A stretch of DNA of 20,825 nucleotides. It comes from Jimgerdemannia flammicorona (Eukaryota > Mucoromycota > Endogonomycetes > Endogonales > Endogonaceae). Positions 9,322 through 19,834 of the stretch are shown here, in pieces. How positions within the stretch are numbered: position 1 is the first letter of the stretch; each line of letters begins with the position of its first letter. The stretch is from NCBI GenBank assembly GCA_003990745.1, contig RBNI01001793.1, positions 1 through 20,825 of the forward strand, in the 5' to 3' direction. The notes under the pieces were generated by a model that made no database searches, had not been told where the DNA came from, and saw nothing but the letters and a program-made list of their open reading frames with translations. The translations under genes were made by a program, and so were the position numbers.

Positions 9322-9461
9322 GTCTTGCCATCTTGCTGTCTTGCTATCTTGCCAGTCTTGCCGTCTTGCCAGTCTTGCCGTCTTGCCGTCTTGCCGTCTT
9401 GCCTGTCTTGCCTGTCTTGCCGTCTTGCCGTCTTGTCGGCTTGCCAGCTTGCCAGCTTGTC
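9322..9461 (+). repeat. 8-bp minisatellite, unit GTCTTGCC
   Basis: About 17 tandem copies of [G/A]TCTTGC[C/T], some separated by one extra base (A or T), decaying at the right end. Because the unit is 8 bp, translation cycles through frames and produces long Leu/Pro/Cys-rich open frames on both strands; these have no ATG and are repeat artefacts. Confidence 0.9.
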
Positions 9462-9930
9462 GACCCCCGTCTTGCTGACCCCGTCCCACGCCTTCACCTC
9501 TCGGCCAAACCTTCTCCTGGATCCTTGCAGCCAGTACCTCCAGATGGCGACCCTTAGGTTTTACATGCCGGCCGTCTGCATGCGCGCTTGGTGTTCTTGT
9601 TGGATTCCAGCCGTTGAGGGCTGTGAACCGGTCACCCGACAACAACCCAGCCGGGTCATCTCTGTACCGGGTGGCCCGGATCCGAGAAGAGGGGATCCTT
9701 CCATACGCACCTCACTAACCCTTCCAATCCCCGAGCCAGGGTTTTCCCTTTCCGCGCATGTAAGGCGTCAGGTCATGTCGGTACTTTCTTGGTCGACGTA
9801 TTTTTTCAAGGCCTCGAACCTTTTACATGTCGGGACCAAGGGAAGATCTTGTTTTTGCAGGACGGGTGGAGGGTCTTGTATGGGCGAGAGCATTTTGCAG
9901 ACACTAGTATATCTAGTATATGAAGGAGGA
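9462..9930. other. Unassigned segment between two minisatellites
   Basis: About 470 nt with normal CpG content and several GGATCC sites. No open frame with a sensible start or motif was found. It may be part of a mobile element ending in the A tract, but no element family is recognisable. Confidence 0.3.
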
Positions 9931-10022
9931 GAGAAGTAAATGATTAGTGGAGAAGTAAAGTGGTAGGAAAGAAGTAAAGTGGTAGGAGAGAAGCAAAGCG
10001 GTAGAAAAGAAAAGCAGTAGGA
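9931..10022 (+). repeat. 19-bp purine-rich minisatellite
   Basis: Four 19-bp units and one 16-bp unit close to GAGAAGTAAAGTGGTAGGA (starts at 9931, 9950, 9969, 9988 and 10007). Copies 2 and 3 differ only at their first base. The repeat lies just left of the long A tract. Confidence 0.85.
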
Positions 10023-10056
10023 GAGAAGAAAAACACAAAGTCATGTGACGCTATAT

Positions 10057-10057
<1 letters not shown>

Positions 10058-10097
<40 letters not shown>

Positions 10098-10100
10098 AAA

Positions 10101-10191
<91 letters not shown>
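10058..10191 (+). repeat. 134-bp A tract
   Basis: Runs of A broken only by single C residues at 10097 and 10101. It is far longer than the other homopolymers inside the window. It could be the tail of a non-LTR retroelement or processed insertion on the + strand, or an expanded simple repeat. I saw no clear target-site duplication around the T23-to-A134 interval. Confidence 0.9.
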
Positions 10192-10192
<1 letters not shown>

Positions 10193-10690
10193 GCGTGAGG
10201 TCACAAAAATAACATCACCACGTAGATGTCGCATAAAAACATTATTCTCTATTGTTCTCTAAGTTGAATACATTTCTATATTACGTATAATTTATTTCAG
10301 AACTCTCAAAATGCTATTCTCTTCCCCTTTAGCAATCAATACACGATCGGCTATTTAGCAATTTCTAGACTATCTAATTATATTTTCTATACTCTGAATT
10401 AGAGCGATTAGACACTGAATTTCAGTTCGCTGTATATATATACACGGCGTACAAATATTTCGCAGGCATTTTTGTCTGCAATACAGGCTAAGGATTAATT
10501 TATCTGAGACTTTTAGCTAATATATTATAAATAATATATAGCTTTAAGCTAGATCTACTTAGTACTAACCCATTTTCTTATATAAGTATTATATTTATTG
10601 CCATTCAACTTCATAATATATTTGTTAAATTTTCTGAGAGCTCTACCAATAACTATCAATCTGATTTGGATCACATACGCAAAAGCCAAA
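10192..10690. repeat. AT-rich region, partly CpG-free
   Basis: About 500 nt of AT-rich DNA without coding potential. The left half keeps several CpG sites (for example 10191-10462), while 10463-10677 has none. It resembles a shorter decayed repeat. Confidence 0.45.
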
Positions 10691-10946
10691 GGTGTTATTT
10701 CGCTTTAGCAAGCTTCCACGTGGCCGACGAACGTGGATGACCATATGCACGTACAAGCAGTAGAAGCGGAAGGGGAAGGGGGTGATGAGGGGGTAGAAGG
10801 AGTTTAGCGGATGGGCGAGTTAGCATTTTGTCCTCTCTATTTCTCTGTTTCAACCGCCTAGCTTTCATACTCGACACAAAACGTCGCTTTATCTCTCACT
10901 CCAGGCCGCGCTAGCATTGCCTCAGCGATTTCGAACCAGACCGACA

Positions 10947-11171
10947 ATGAAATGCAAAGAATGTCTATTTCGTCACCTCGTCTCTCAAATTAAGAAGCAA
11001 AATAGTGAGATGAGCCCGATTGAAACTGGCTGGAATGATAGGCTTGTACAGTTCGCGCAGCATAATGCTCGGGATCTCACACGCTTGCGTGGCGAGGGTC
11101 AAGTGTCTCTTCTTTATTTTCGAGTAAAAATATTACAGGCCATTTACGCAGCACATATTACTAATAAATAA
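10947..11171 (+). CDS. Hypothetical small ORF, 74 residues, doubtful
   Basis: ATG at 10947 to TAA at 11169-11171, in DNA of normal composition preceded by a pyrimidine-rich stretch (about 10830-10915). The product starts MKCKECLFRH and is basic and partly helical, but I do not recognise it. It has no signal peptide or membrane segment. It runs convergently into the protease pseudogene 37 nt away. It may be a chance frame; a possible intron within 11101-11141 could change the model. Included only as a candidate. Confidence 0.2.
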   Translation: MKCKECLFRHLVSQIKKQNSEMSPIETGWNDRLVQFAQHNARDLTRLRGEGQVSLLYFRVKILQAIYAAHITNK

Positions 11172-11207
11172 AACAAAGCTATGCAAGGGATCAATCCATG
11201 GCTACAT

Positions 11208-12246
11208 TTAAACACCGGCCAGCGGGGCAATCTGGGCGTTGGGGACATTCTGATTGAAGATAAAGTAGTTATTCTTGATGAACACGTCGCCGAGGATGGC
11301 GAAGTTGAGGGAGCTGTACCCGAATCCAGTGATGCAAGTGCCGTCGCCGTTGTTGTAGAAGACGAAGTCCATATTGACGATTTTGAAACTTCCGGAACCG
11401 ATGGAGAAGGTGACGTCTGAGAGTTTAGTGCAATCGCAGTTGATGTTGTAGATGCCGTCGTCGTTGTCAGTGGCGACGTATTGGTAAGGAGGAGGAGGGT
11501 GGTCCCGGTGTCGATGATGCCCTGGAAAGATTTCCCGACGACCTTGGTGCCGACGGCGAGCTGGTCTTGATGCCGGCAACGATGGTGATGGAGTCGAAGG
11601 CGAGCCCCAGGAGGCCATCGATCGGGTCGCTCTGGAACGAGGCAGAGATCGTAGACGCCATTTCGACAACCTGGTTCTGGATCTGGAACTCGCCGAGGTT
11701 CACCATGTCGGTAGCAAGGATACTCGAGGAGGTGGAGCCGTCACCGTAGGCGATCGACCAGGCGCGATCGTCCTTCTTGTAGGTGCTGCTCTTGGTCGGG
11801 TCGTAGATGGTCTTACCGCTGCAGGTGCTTTTGCAGCCTGTGTACGGGAACCACATGTCCGAGGAACCGGTGTCGAAGTCCAGCTTGAAGGTCTTGGCGG
11901 GGGTGCCAACGCTGACAGAGGCGTTAGTATTCAATGTCATTGCTGATCTATTATATAATCGCCGGAAATATTAGGAAAGAGTCGGAATGCTCGCAGCCCG
12001 AAACGAGCCATTTCGCAACTTTCCGAATTCTTCTTGATGCGGCCGATCTTGTGGCTAGTAGCGTGCAACTGGTACTTACGCCAGGTCTTGACGACCTGAC
12101 GGGTAGCGTTTGCCTGGAAAGTGGAAAGCGGGGTTGTTGTAAACGGGGAAGGTCCAGCCGGTTTGCTTGTTGATGTCGTTGACCGGGATGGCTTGCACAG
12201 CGGCGGCCACCATTAAAGTGGCAATGCAGGCGGAGATCATCTTCAT
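11208..12246 (-). pseudogene. Secreted pepsin-family (A1) aspartic protease, broken by two deletions
   Basis: The start is the ATG at 12246; exon 1 is 12246-12080. The intron is 12079-11948 (GTAAGT..TAG, with a CTAAT branch-like site), and exon 2 starts at 11947. The first 20 or so residues are a signal peptide (hydrophobic core IATLMVAAAVQA). Exon 2 carries the first catalytic motif DTGSSDMWF and the flap-type YGDGS. Near 11555-11570 the frame changes and about 100 residues of the usual fold are missing; the next frame reads VGTKVVGKSFQGIIDTGTT, holding the second catalytic Asp (codon 11512-11510). A second shift in the CTC run at about 11483-11497 loses a few residues; the third frame then reads YQYVATDNDDGIY and continues to the normal C-terminal end (ILGDVFIKNNYF) with TAA at 11208. 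Unrepaired translation stops at 11467, giving 215 residues with one catalytic Asp. Stop-free frames and an intact promoter suggest recent inactivation. Confidence 0.85.
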
Positions 12247-12340
12247 TGTCGAGGAAGAGAGCGGGTTAAAGAGGGAAGAAGTGTGGTTGTGATATCCCAG
12301 CTGCCTGTGAGATAGTGAGGGAGAGTGGTGTCGATTGAGG

Positions 12341-12350
12341 CTTTTTATAG
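12341..12350 (-). promoter_or_regulatory. TATA box of the aspartic protease gene
   Basis: On the minus strand this reads CTATAAAAAG, about 95 nt upstream of the ATG at 12246, followed by a pyrimidine-rich leader. Spacing fits a fungal core promoter, so transcription of the broken gene is still possible. Confidence 0.55.
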
Positions 12351-13276
12351 GCTTAAGATTATCTTGTGAATTCGCCACGCTCGTGCGCGCTTTTGTGAAG
12401 TCCAGGTTTCGCCCGAATCTCGTGTCATTGGACTTTCGTATCGCATACAAGATCGGCCGTTCGTAATTACCGCGCAATTTTGAAATGAAACTCGTGTCAT
12501 TTTCTCCGCGAACTTCCATAAATGGCTTCCGTAAAAACGCTTGGTAGTAGACGATTCCTCTGACTATTCAGGCCCTAAACAATGCAACGAGTCAAGGTCA
12601 TATTGCTTGAGTCTGTCTAGGTTGTGAGTCGATCTCGTTACCTGAGCTCGTCAAGATTATTTGCAGATTGCCTATGTTGTAAGCATCGGCATAGAGGAGC
12701 TTCGCGTTTTCGCTTTAGGACTGCTGTGTTGCAAGATCCCGACGCGATTAGAGTTTTTTAGTTGCCCGTCTTGGAATCCTTTGTCAGGACAAAAAAGGTA
12801 AATTTATAATCTATGCCACCACGAATCGTATATTTGCTCATCGGAAGAACGCGATTGTGTTTCTGTTTACGGTAATTATCTCCATACTGGTCACTTTGGT
12901 GACACTCGTGCTCCAGGATCTCCGATGTAATCTTGGCGGTATATATATATATACAAGACAGAGATCCGGTAGAGAGCCTCAGCTAAAAATAATTTGGCTG
13001 GGCGACCTATCAGTTCTGCTAAGTTGGGCGGTTCGCGAGACGACATATCTCATGCTCTACACCAAATATCCAACGCACTTACATATCCTACATGCGCACG
13101 AGCATTCAATTTATGAAAAGGCGGAGCTTGAATTAAGGGCAAACACTGCAGCTACCAACTTCCTACGACAGGCATTTCAGAGGTTAGGCATCATCGCAAC
13201 AGTTGGAGAATTTGCTAATCTGAAATCAGATAACACAATGTTCCAATCCAACAATATGGGTCAAAGGCTGACATAG
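12351..13276. other. Region upstream of the protease, no gene supported
   Basis: Upstream control region of the minus-strand protease and then DNA of normal composition. The longest frame (12857-13276, +) opens with GTG rather than ATG and has no recognised motif. It begins with a hydrophobic stretch, but codon usage and context do not support a gene. Confidence 0.4.
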
Positions 13277-14697
13277 CAAAAACTCCAAAGGAATAGCGAA
13301 TAATAAAAACCTACTAACTAACAATGTACAAAATATGTATTGCATACTATTATTGGGAATAACTTGAAAGGGGATGCACTCGAGTTGACGAAGGCTGTCG
13401 TGAAATAAGAATCCCCCCCCCCGCTCATGACACCGAACAACAAATCTCTATTTTGTGGATTCAACTGCCAACGTGCCGAACCTCGGACACCGACAGAGGT
13501 GGGGAAAACCGGATGTTACGCAGATACACAAAGAAATAGGATGATCGGCCCCATTTCTGAACCTCTAAGCTAGGCATTGAGTCATCGTCGGTGAGTTATA
13601 CATCACTATTTCTACTGACCCCCTTTTTTTTTTTTAGCACTCACACTGGCAAAATAAAATAAAATAAAACAAATGCAACGTCATAAACCTCCCTTCAATT
13701 ATTGATTATCAAGATTGGGGGAAATATACAGATGGCTAGAGTCAGACATCGATACCATTCCTAGCCATTATTCTAAGACAACTTTACCCAGCGAAACATT
13801 ATAGACTCAGATATACAAACCACTATAGTCCAACGCATCGCTCATATGTACAAAATGGTATTTCATACTTGGAGCATGACAACAGTACCAGGGCCTAACA
13901 ATATAATACCGAAGATCGGTAGTGATCATGCAATAATTTTCTTTCTTTTATTACTTAATAAAGTCTTAAGACTGAATCTCTTAAAATTGATATCACTAGC
14001 AATGTTGATGATATAATAAGAAGGGTAAAGCTACTGGAGATGCTACATCGAGATGCAATCACAAGGTAATCTGAAAGTCATAATAGAAAATAATCAAAAG
14101 AGATATGATAAAAACAAATGACTAAAGTTATTTAGAATAGTAAGATGAAGGGTATAGACAAATATTATAGTAAATTTTTATACATCTTTGCAGTAAAGAG
14201 AACCAGGTAGAATGATTCATCTACCTCTTACATGACTCTCTTACTGGGACCTCGGTTTGCCAACCCATAGGCTATCATTAATATGATAATACGTGCGTAG
14301 TAGTAGGAGATCGAAGCTATATGGAATACAGTAACGCGGTTAAACGAAAGGCTGCCGAGACACGGAAAATTTGGCATGACACTTAAAACGGATATAACAG
14401 TTGTGCACAGATTAAAGCGCATTCCACATTTGTGATGAAACGATATCTTCGCACTTCCATGGCGGAATGCGGGCACAAAACCATATACTTCTTTACAAAT
14501 GACTTCTACCACAAAAATTCATGATCACGTATTTTACAAAGTTGACATTTCAAACCGCAAGCTAGATATATGTATCCATCCTTCTACGCAGTAGTGTCCA
14601 TCACAGTCATCGCAGGAGAGTGCAAGTGTCCAACTGCAAATACTCGATCTCATACTAGATCGTTCACCATCGCCCAACCTTTCTCTTACCCAATTAA
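13277..14697. other. Intergenic region, moderately AT-rich, no gene supported
   Basis: About 1.4 kb between the protease region and the 3' end of the BAG6-like gene. It contains a C10 run (13413-13422), a short T run (13624-13636) and AAAAT repeats near 13655-13670. A minus-strand frame of 94 codons (14228-14512) has no recognisable features. A donor/acceptor-like pair near 13590-13637 has no convincing exons around it. Confidence 0.45.
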
Positions 14698-17600
14698 TTA
14701 AACCGATCCCTCGCCTTTCTCCTTCCCCTTCCCATCCTTCTTCTTAGCCGGACGCGTAGCTGGGCCGGTGTTTCCCTCTTCACCCGCCTCCTCACCGTCC
14801 TGTAGTTCCTGCCCTAGTATATCGAGGAGCTCGGTACCGAGCTCGCCGATCCCGGCGGCGGAGCTGGTTGCTGCGGTCACGGAGGAGGATGAGGACGCTG
14901 TCATGGAGTCGTCCAACTTCCTCCGCTTGGAGTTCTTGGACACGCCCCGGTCATTGTCGTCGTCGCTCTCTCCTGCATGGGGCGGCGTACGTTCCCGTAG
15001 CTGATTGGCGGAAGAGAAGGACGGTGCATCGGGGAGGGGTGATGTGAGCGCCGGCGGCTGGGAGGTAGCAGTAGGAGCGGCCGAGCTAGCCGACGATAAA
15101 GTCGGTTCGGGAGGCGGCATGGACACTGGCGCCGGAGCGGGGACCGATATAGTGTGATACTGTACAGCGGGAGGGGACGTTGAGTCCAAAGTGAAGTCCA
15201 TCAAGTCGTCCGGGTCGCTCATGGAAGCGTTTGATGAGGATGTCGTTGCTACGACGGCGGCTGCTTGCGCATTTACATTACGACCATGGCTTGAGCGGTC
15301 GCGGGCGATAATATTATCAGCCAAGGCATCAACAAAGGTATCGCTCGCCCTCCTGACGAGCAGGTCCCAACGCGGCAAGTACCTCCTGAGCCATTCACGG
15401 ACGATGTAGACGGCGATCCTCCTTGCCTCACGCCTCTCTACCTCCGAAAACAGCGCGTAGAAAGCGCCCCTCCAGCCGCCGATGATGTCGCGGATCCACA
15501 GGGTTAGGTCGTGGCCGAAAGTGTCGTAGGCCATCTCGTTACCTTGCCGGACGGAGCTGGCGAGATGAACAAGGCGCCGCAGGTGTGTGCGCAGGACACT
15601 GGTCGACATCGTCTGCAGGTCCGTTACGGACACAGCGTTGGGCATGGGCGGCTGGAGCGTGCTGATGGCGCCGGGAAAATCGATTGAGGCGACCAGGTTG
15701 GTGGTGAGCATGTTGACGATCCTCTGTGCAATGGAATGATGGTGGCTTGTTAGCAAATTGTGCAAATCGATAAACACAATTCATGACGACAGAAGAGACT
15801 CGCCAACAGTTTCCAACCCTATGAGCCAAATACTTGATCTCCAAGATAACTTACATTCAAGTCATCTTCACCCATCTCAGTATTATTCATCAAAACCTCT
15901 CGAATAAACGAATTCAACACAGGGTGCACATTCCGCAGAGCCTCGGGATGACCTAAAGATGAGCAAAGTCTTTGTTAGTACTTACAACGTTTTACGCGGC
16001 AAACAACACATGCTCGCATATCTTCAATATTCATGAAACTACGCCTACCATCGATCACGCTTCTCGCCTCTCTTACAGTCAAGCTTACGCCGAGGTTGCG
16101 GAACAAATCGTGCAGCCTCGCGATATCTATGAATGATAGGAGAAGCCGAAGAAGAAAATAATAATAATAAATACTAAAACAGACACCACACAGAAATACA
16201 ATCCAAACGACCGACCAATCCAACCACTACTACTTACCGCCATCATCCACGCTCTCAACGGCCTCTCCCGCACCCTGTTCACGCATGACATCAGACAACA
16301 ATCGCGGTGACCCGTCCTCATGCGGCTGATCCAAGATCCTCAACACCGCCGAGACGAGCCTACCGATCCTCCCGAGATTATACGTAGTTTGGTTAGGGTT
16401 TGAGGCCTCGCCTCTGGAACCACCCACGGACCTTGAGTGGCGATGATGATGCCTCGAGGTTGTGAGCGGCGACGATGAAGAGGGGCCCAATGTGTTCGTG
16501 GGGGCTACCGACGAGAAATTCGACAACAGATTCCGATGGAGATCGGAAAGCGGAGCTGGGGGGTTCGAAGTTGACGGCGACGAGCGAGTCAATGATGGAT
16601 TCCTTGTTCTAGAAGCACGTCCACCCCCACCCGCTCCCGTGCTGGGCAGCAGCCCGCCTGGGAGCATCATGGAAAAATCATCGCTGGCGCTGGTCCTAAC
16701 TATGACGCCGCTTGTGCGGAACGCGGGTCTGTTGTCGTGCGACCGATTAGGGTCAGCATCGGGGTTGGCGGAGGCGGGTGAAGTTTCGCCAGGCGTTCCG
16801 CGAGTGGAAGGGTCGACAGGGTTGTTCATGAGACCGGGTATGAACGAGCTCATGAGTTGGTTGATTATTTGCGCCTGTGCGCCGGGGATCCCGGGGATCC
16901 CAGAGATCCCAGAGATCCCAGAGATCCCAGAGCTCCCAGGGATCCCAGAGATCCCAGAGATCCCAGAGATCCCAGGGATCCCGGGGATCCCAGAGATCCC
17001 GTGTACAGGCGTGTTCGCCGTGGCGGGGTTCTGGGTCTGGGTCGGGGTTGGTGTGTTTTGCGGTTCGTTCGTCGAGGTCCCCGTCGTAGCCGAAGCCTGC
17101 GAAGGAGGCTCGTCGACCTGCATGCTCTCTGTAGCCGAGCCCTGAGCACCTGCGTCCGTGCCACGCCTCGAGAATAAGGAGTCGATGGCTGGCGAATCTG
17201 CTGGCAGATGGAAGTAACTCATGATGGGGTTCGGGTCGCGCATAGCGGCCGCGGAAATGGCGGTTGGAACTGAAGGGGTGGCCGCCGTGCTGGCCGTGGG
17301 TGTGGTCTGGTCCGAAGGCGCGCCAGGCGTCTGTGACTGCTGCGTCTGCGAGGCTTGCGACGTTGCGGTAGGTGGTATGGTAGAGGACATTCTGCCGGGA
17401 GGATTACCCAACCCACTGAATAGCTCGTATGGCGATACGTGCCGACGCCCGCTGACGGTTCCAGCTGCGCCACCGCCCCCACCAAAGCCGCTCATGATGG
17501 AAATATCCACAATCTGCACAGCCGCAGTGCCAGATCCGCCTGGCGCTCCCTGCTGCTGCTGTGCCCCCGCCACACCTGCCGCTGCCTGCGCCCGCGATTG

Positions 17601-19671
17601 TGTCTGTCCCTGGTGGCCCGACGCCGAGGACGAAGGAGTTTGCGGAGTGAAGGAGAAGCTGAACGGCCTTAGTCCAGCGGGGAAGGGGAGACCGAACCCT
17701 GGGGGCAAGACGTTATGTTGTCTCTGCTGCGAGGGCTGCATCGGTGGGGAGGTTCTTGAAGTGGGGCCGCGCAGGTTGCTAATACGCATCTCGGCCTCAC
17801 CCGGTCGCGTGCCCTCCACGCGTGCGCCGGCGAGGATTGGGGCCATGAGGTTCTGGAGTTGGGCAAAGCGGGAGAAGACGCGCGCCGTTCGCTGCGATTG
17901 GTGCTGAATGCGTCTTCGGGCCTGCGAATAATGGGTGTCATATGTAATTAGCAAGAACAAAGTGTAATCTGTGTAATCTACCGCCGATAACACCGAATAA
18001 TTATTAATATTAAAAATAAAAATAAAATAAAAGTGACAAACCTCATCGCCCTCCACATCGCCCTCGTCCCGCAGACTCTGGCTCAGCTCCCTTAGCGACG
18101 ACGTCATGCCCTCCGTCAAATCGGCCATCTGCCGTACAACGTGTGCCACATGTGCAGCTGGTGTGGCCCCGCTGGACATGATTGCCTCGCGATCCTCAGC
18201 AGTAGGTTGCGTCACATTGTCGTTCACATCTACAAAGATAACAATAAAGACGAAATGTTGATGCTTAATGTCAGTCCTTGCGTTTGCCGTCATCCGTTCA
18301 ATATTCCTATTCGCACAGCCCTTGGAAAATTATCATTTACAACCACGATTTGGATATCTCCTGCTCATACAACACACCACACCAAACTACCTCCAGCATA
18401 ATCTCAAAATAACCCTAAAAAGACTCAACAAAGAACATTACATACCTTGTCCCAGTGGCACCGTAAGCAAATCGCGTATCACCCGTATAAGGGCCGCCGC
18501 CCTCGACAGCCTAGTATCGAGGTCCACCTGCATCAACGACACCACTTCGTTAGCACACGTTCTCCTTACCATGGCTACAAACCCGTCTCACCATCACTCA
18601 ATCCAACCCAAAGAAACCAAATGGTCCTTGCGCATCAAAAATAAAATACTCTTCAACTCACTGGGACCCTCAACGGATCCCCCGCTCCTCCATCATTTGT
18701 TCTGTTCGCAGCGGGCCCTCCTGCCGAGCCGGTACCGCGGCTGCCGAGGTCCTGGGTGCCATGAGAACAAAGGTTTTTGTTTTTTTTGTTTTTTTTTTGT
18801 TTTTTTCGTACCATAAGCCTCGGGTTCGTCGGAGGGTTTGTGAATCGAGTAACTTCTCGAAAGCATGACATACCACAGGCACAGAAACGGTTCCGCCGGG
18901 TGCGTGGACGTAGGTTTGGACTGAGTCGAATTGTTGGGAAGCACCAAGCCCGCTCACAATGCTCTGGACCAGCTGAGGTTATCAAGTAGGGTGGGGGTAA
19001 GCTTGAGGACATAGAGTCGGCGCGAGGAGGAGGGCAAAGTAGCATCAGGGGAAACCGGAAATAAAATCTACCGTGCCGATCTCCCCCGCGTTGTCGGTCG
19101 TGGTGTCGACCGCGATCATGGTGTAGTCCGAGACCTGTACACCCGGGAGATTTACGGAGGGCGGCCCCGTGATAGGACCTCGGAGGCCAATTCGTGGTAG
19201 CCGTCGTGTTGTTGAAGGTGGTTGTGGTTCGTCTGCGAGATTGTGGCGTTTCCGAACCGTTGAGAGATAGAGATAGGAGTGTATAAAGGAAATAAAGGCC
19301 GAGGGTATTGTCACTTACCATTGTCTCGATTGACTGGGCCGTCGTTTGGCCTCACGACGAGGTGGATAACCTTGCCGTCGTCAAGTCCTGGTTAGTCGAC
19401 AGGTGACATTGCAATACATGGTGCTTTGAGTAGTTGAAATCGTTCGATTTCGAGGCAGTTCAGCTCGTAACGTACCGTACTCGGTCAAAATCTTTTCATC
19501 CTTAAGCACCCTTCCCTGAAAGATCAGTCGCTGCCTCTCCGGAGTAACCTCTGCGATTGAGTGGATGCGTTCCTTAAGGGACAAAACGGAGGCATCTCTG
19601 GGTAGCGTGATGGCGTGTGTGGCGGAAGGCTCAAGGGATCTCACGGTGAGGGTTATGAGCAGGGAGGTCAT
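14698..19671 (-). CDS. BAG6/Scythe-like protein with N-terminal ubiquitin-like domain, 11 exons
   Basis: Exons (minus strand): 19671-19476, 19387-19319, 19232-19072, 18972-18874, 18751-18662, 18527-18446, 18229-18042, 17921-16238, 16126-16049, 15952-15855, 15723-14698. They join in one frame to 1256 residues; all ten introns are GT..AG, 86-216 nt. Residues 1 to about 78 are a ubiquitin-like domain ([20 protein letters not shown], later [21 protein letters not shown], then [10 protein letters not shown] after intron 1). The middle is long, Pro/Ser/Thr/Gln-rich and probably disordered, with a Gly-Ile-Ser/Pro tract at about 603-641. A helical region (about 858-1060) follows, then a [10 protein letters not shown] nuclear-localisation-like motif (about 1176) and a Lys-rich end. 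Order and size resemble BAG6 (about 1130 residues in human), which shields hydrophobic tail-anchored and misfolded proteins. No UBA domain is seen, arguing against ubiquilin. Exon structure is well supported; the BAG6 name is inferred from architecture. Confidence 0.8.
16884..17000 (-). repeat. 9-bp coding repeat giving 13 Gly-Ile-Ser/Pro triplets
   Basis: On the coding (minus) strand the unit is GGGATCTCT or GGGATCCC(T/C), repeated 13 times without frame loss. It encodes GIS or GIP triplets (one GSS) at residues about 603-641 of the BAG6-like protein. Gly at every third position gives a collagen-like periodicity. Confidence 0.9.
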
Positions 19672-19779
19672 TACGAGAATCGTCGACAAAGGAAGAGGAA
19701 GGCCACGAAGATATTATGTGGCCGCAGAAGATGTGTCATAAGGACGACACGAACGTTCAGAGAGCATGTGGCTTGAGTG

Positions 19780-19787
19780 TGACGTCA
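19780..19787 (-). promoter_or_regulatory. Perfect CRE palindrome TGACGTCA upstream of the BAG6-like gene
   Basis: It sits in the 163-bp gap between the LYR-gene stop (19835) and the BAG6-like ATG (19671), 109 nt before that ATG. Identical to the site upstream of ATP synthase subunit f. Confidence 0.5.
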
Positions 19788-19834
19788 TTTAACCACTGTC
19801 AACCAAAGACAAATTTATTGTTCGTTTATACACC

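Noticed and set aside
9795..9870. GGTTCGAGGCC on the minus strand, resembling a Pol III B box
   Set aside because: No acceptable A box at the right distance and no tRNA-like fold.
9325..9939. 204-codon + strand frame, with overlapping frames 9267-9557 (+) and 9277-9645 (-)
   Set aside because: They open with TTG or similar, not ATG, and are produced by the 8-bp minisatellite lacking stops; low-complexity Leu/Pro/Cys composition.
9944..10234. Minus-strand frame of mostly phenylalanine
   Set aside because: It is a translation of the long A tract.
12857..13276. 139-codon + strand frame starting with a hydrophobic stretch
   Set aside because: It begins with GTG, has no recognised motif and no splice or promoter support; the first ATG leaves only about 75 unrecognised residues.
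13580..13640. Intron-like GTGAGT...TTTTTAG pair
   Set aside because: No open, motif-bearing exons on either side.
17221..17907. 228-codon + strand frame
   Set aside because: Antisense shadow of exon 8 of the BAG6-like gene, whose exon chain joins in one frame.
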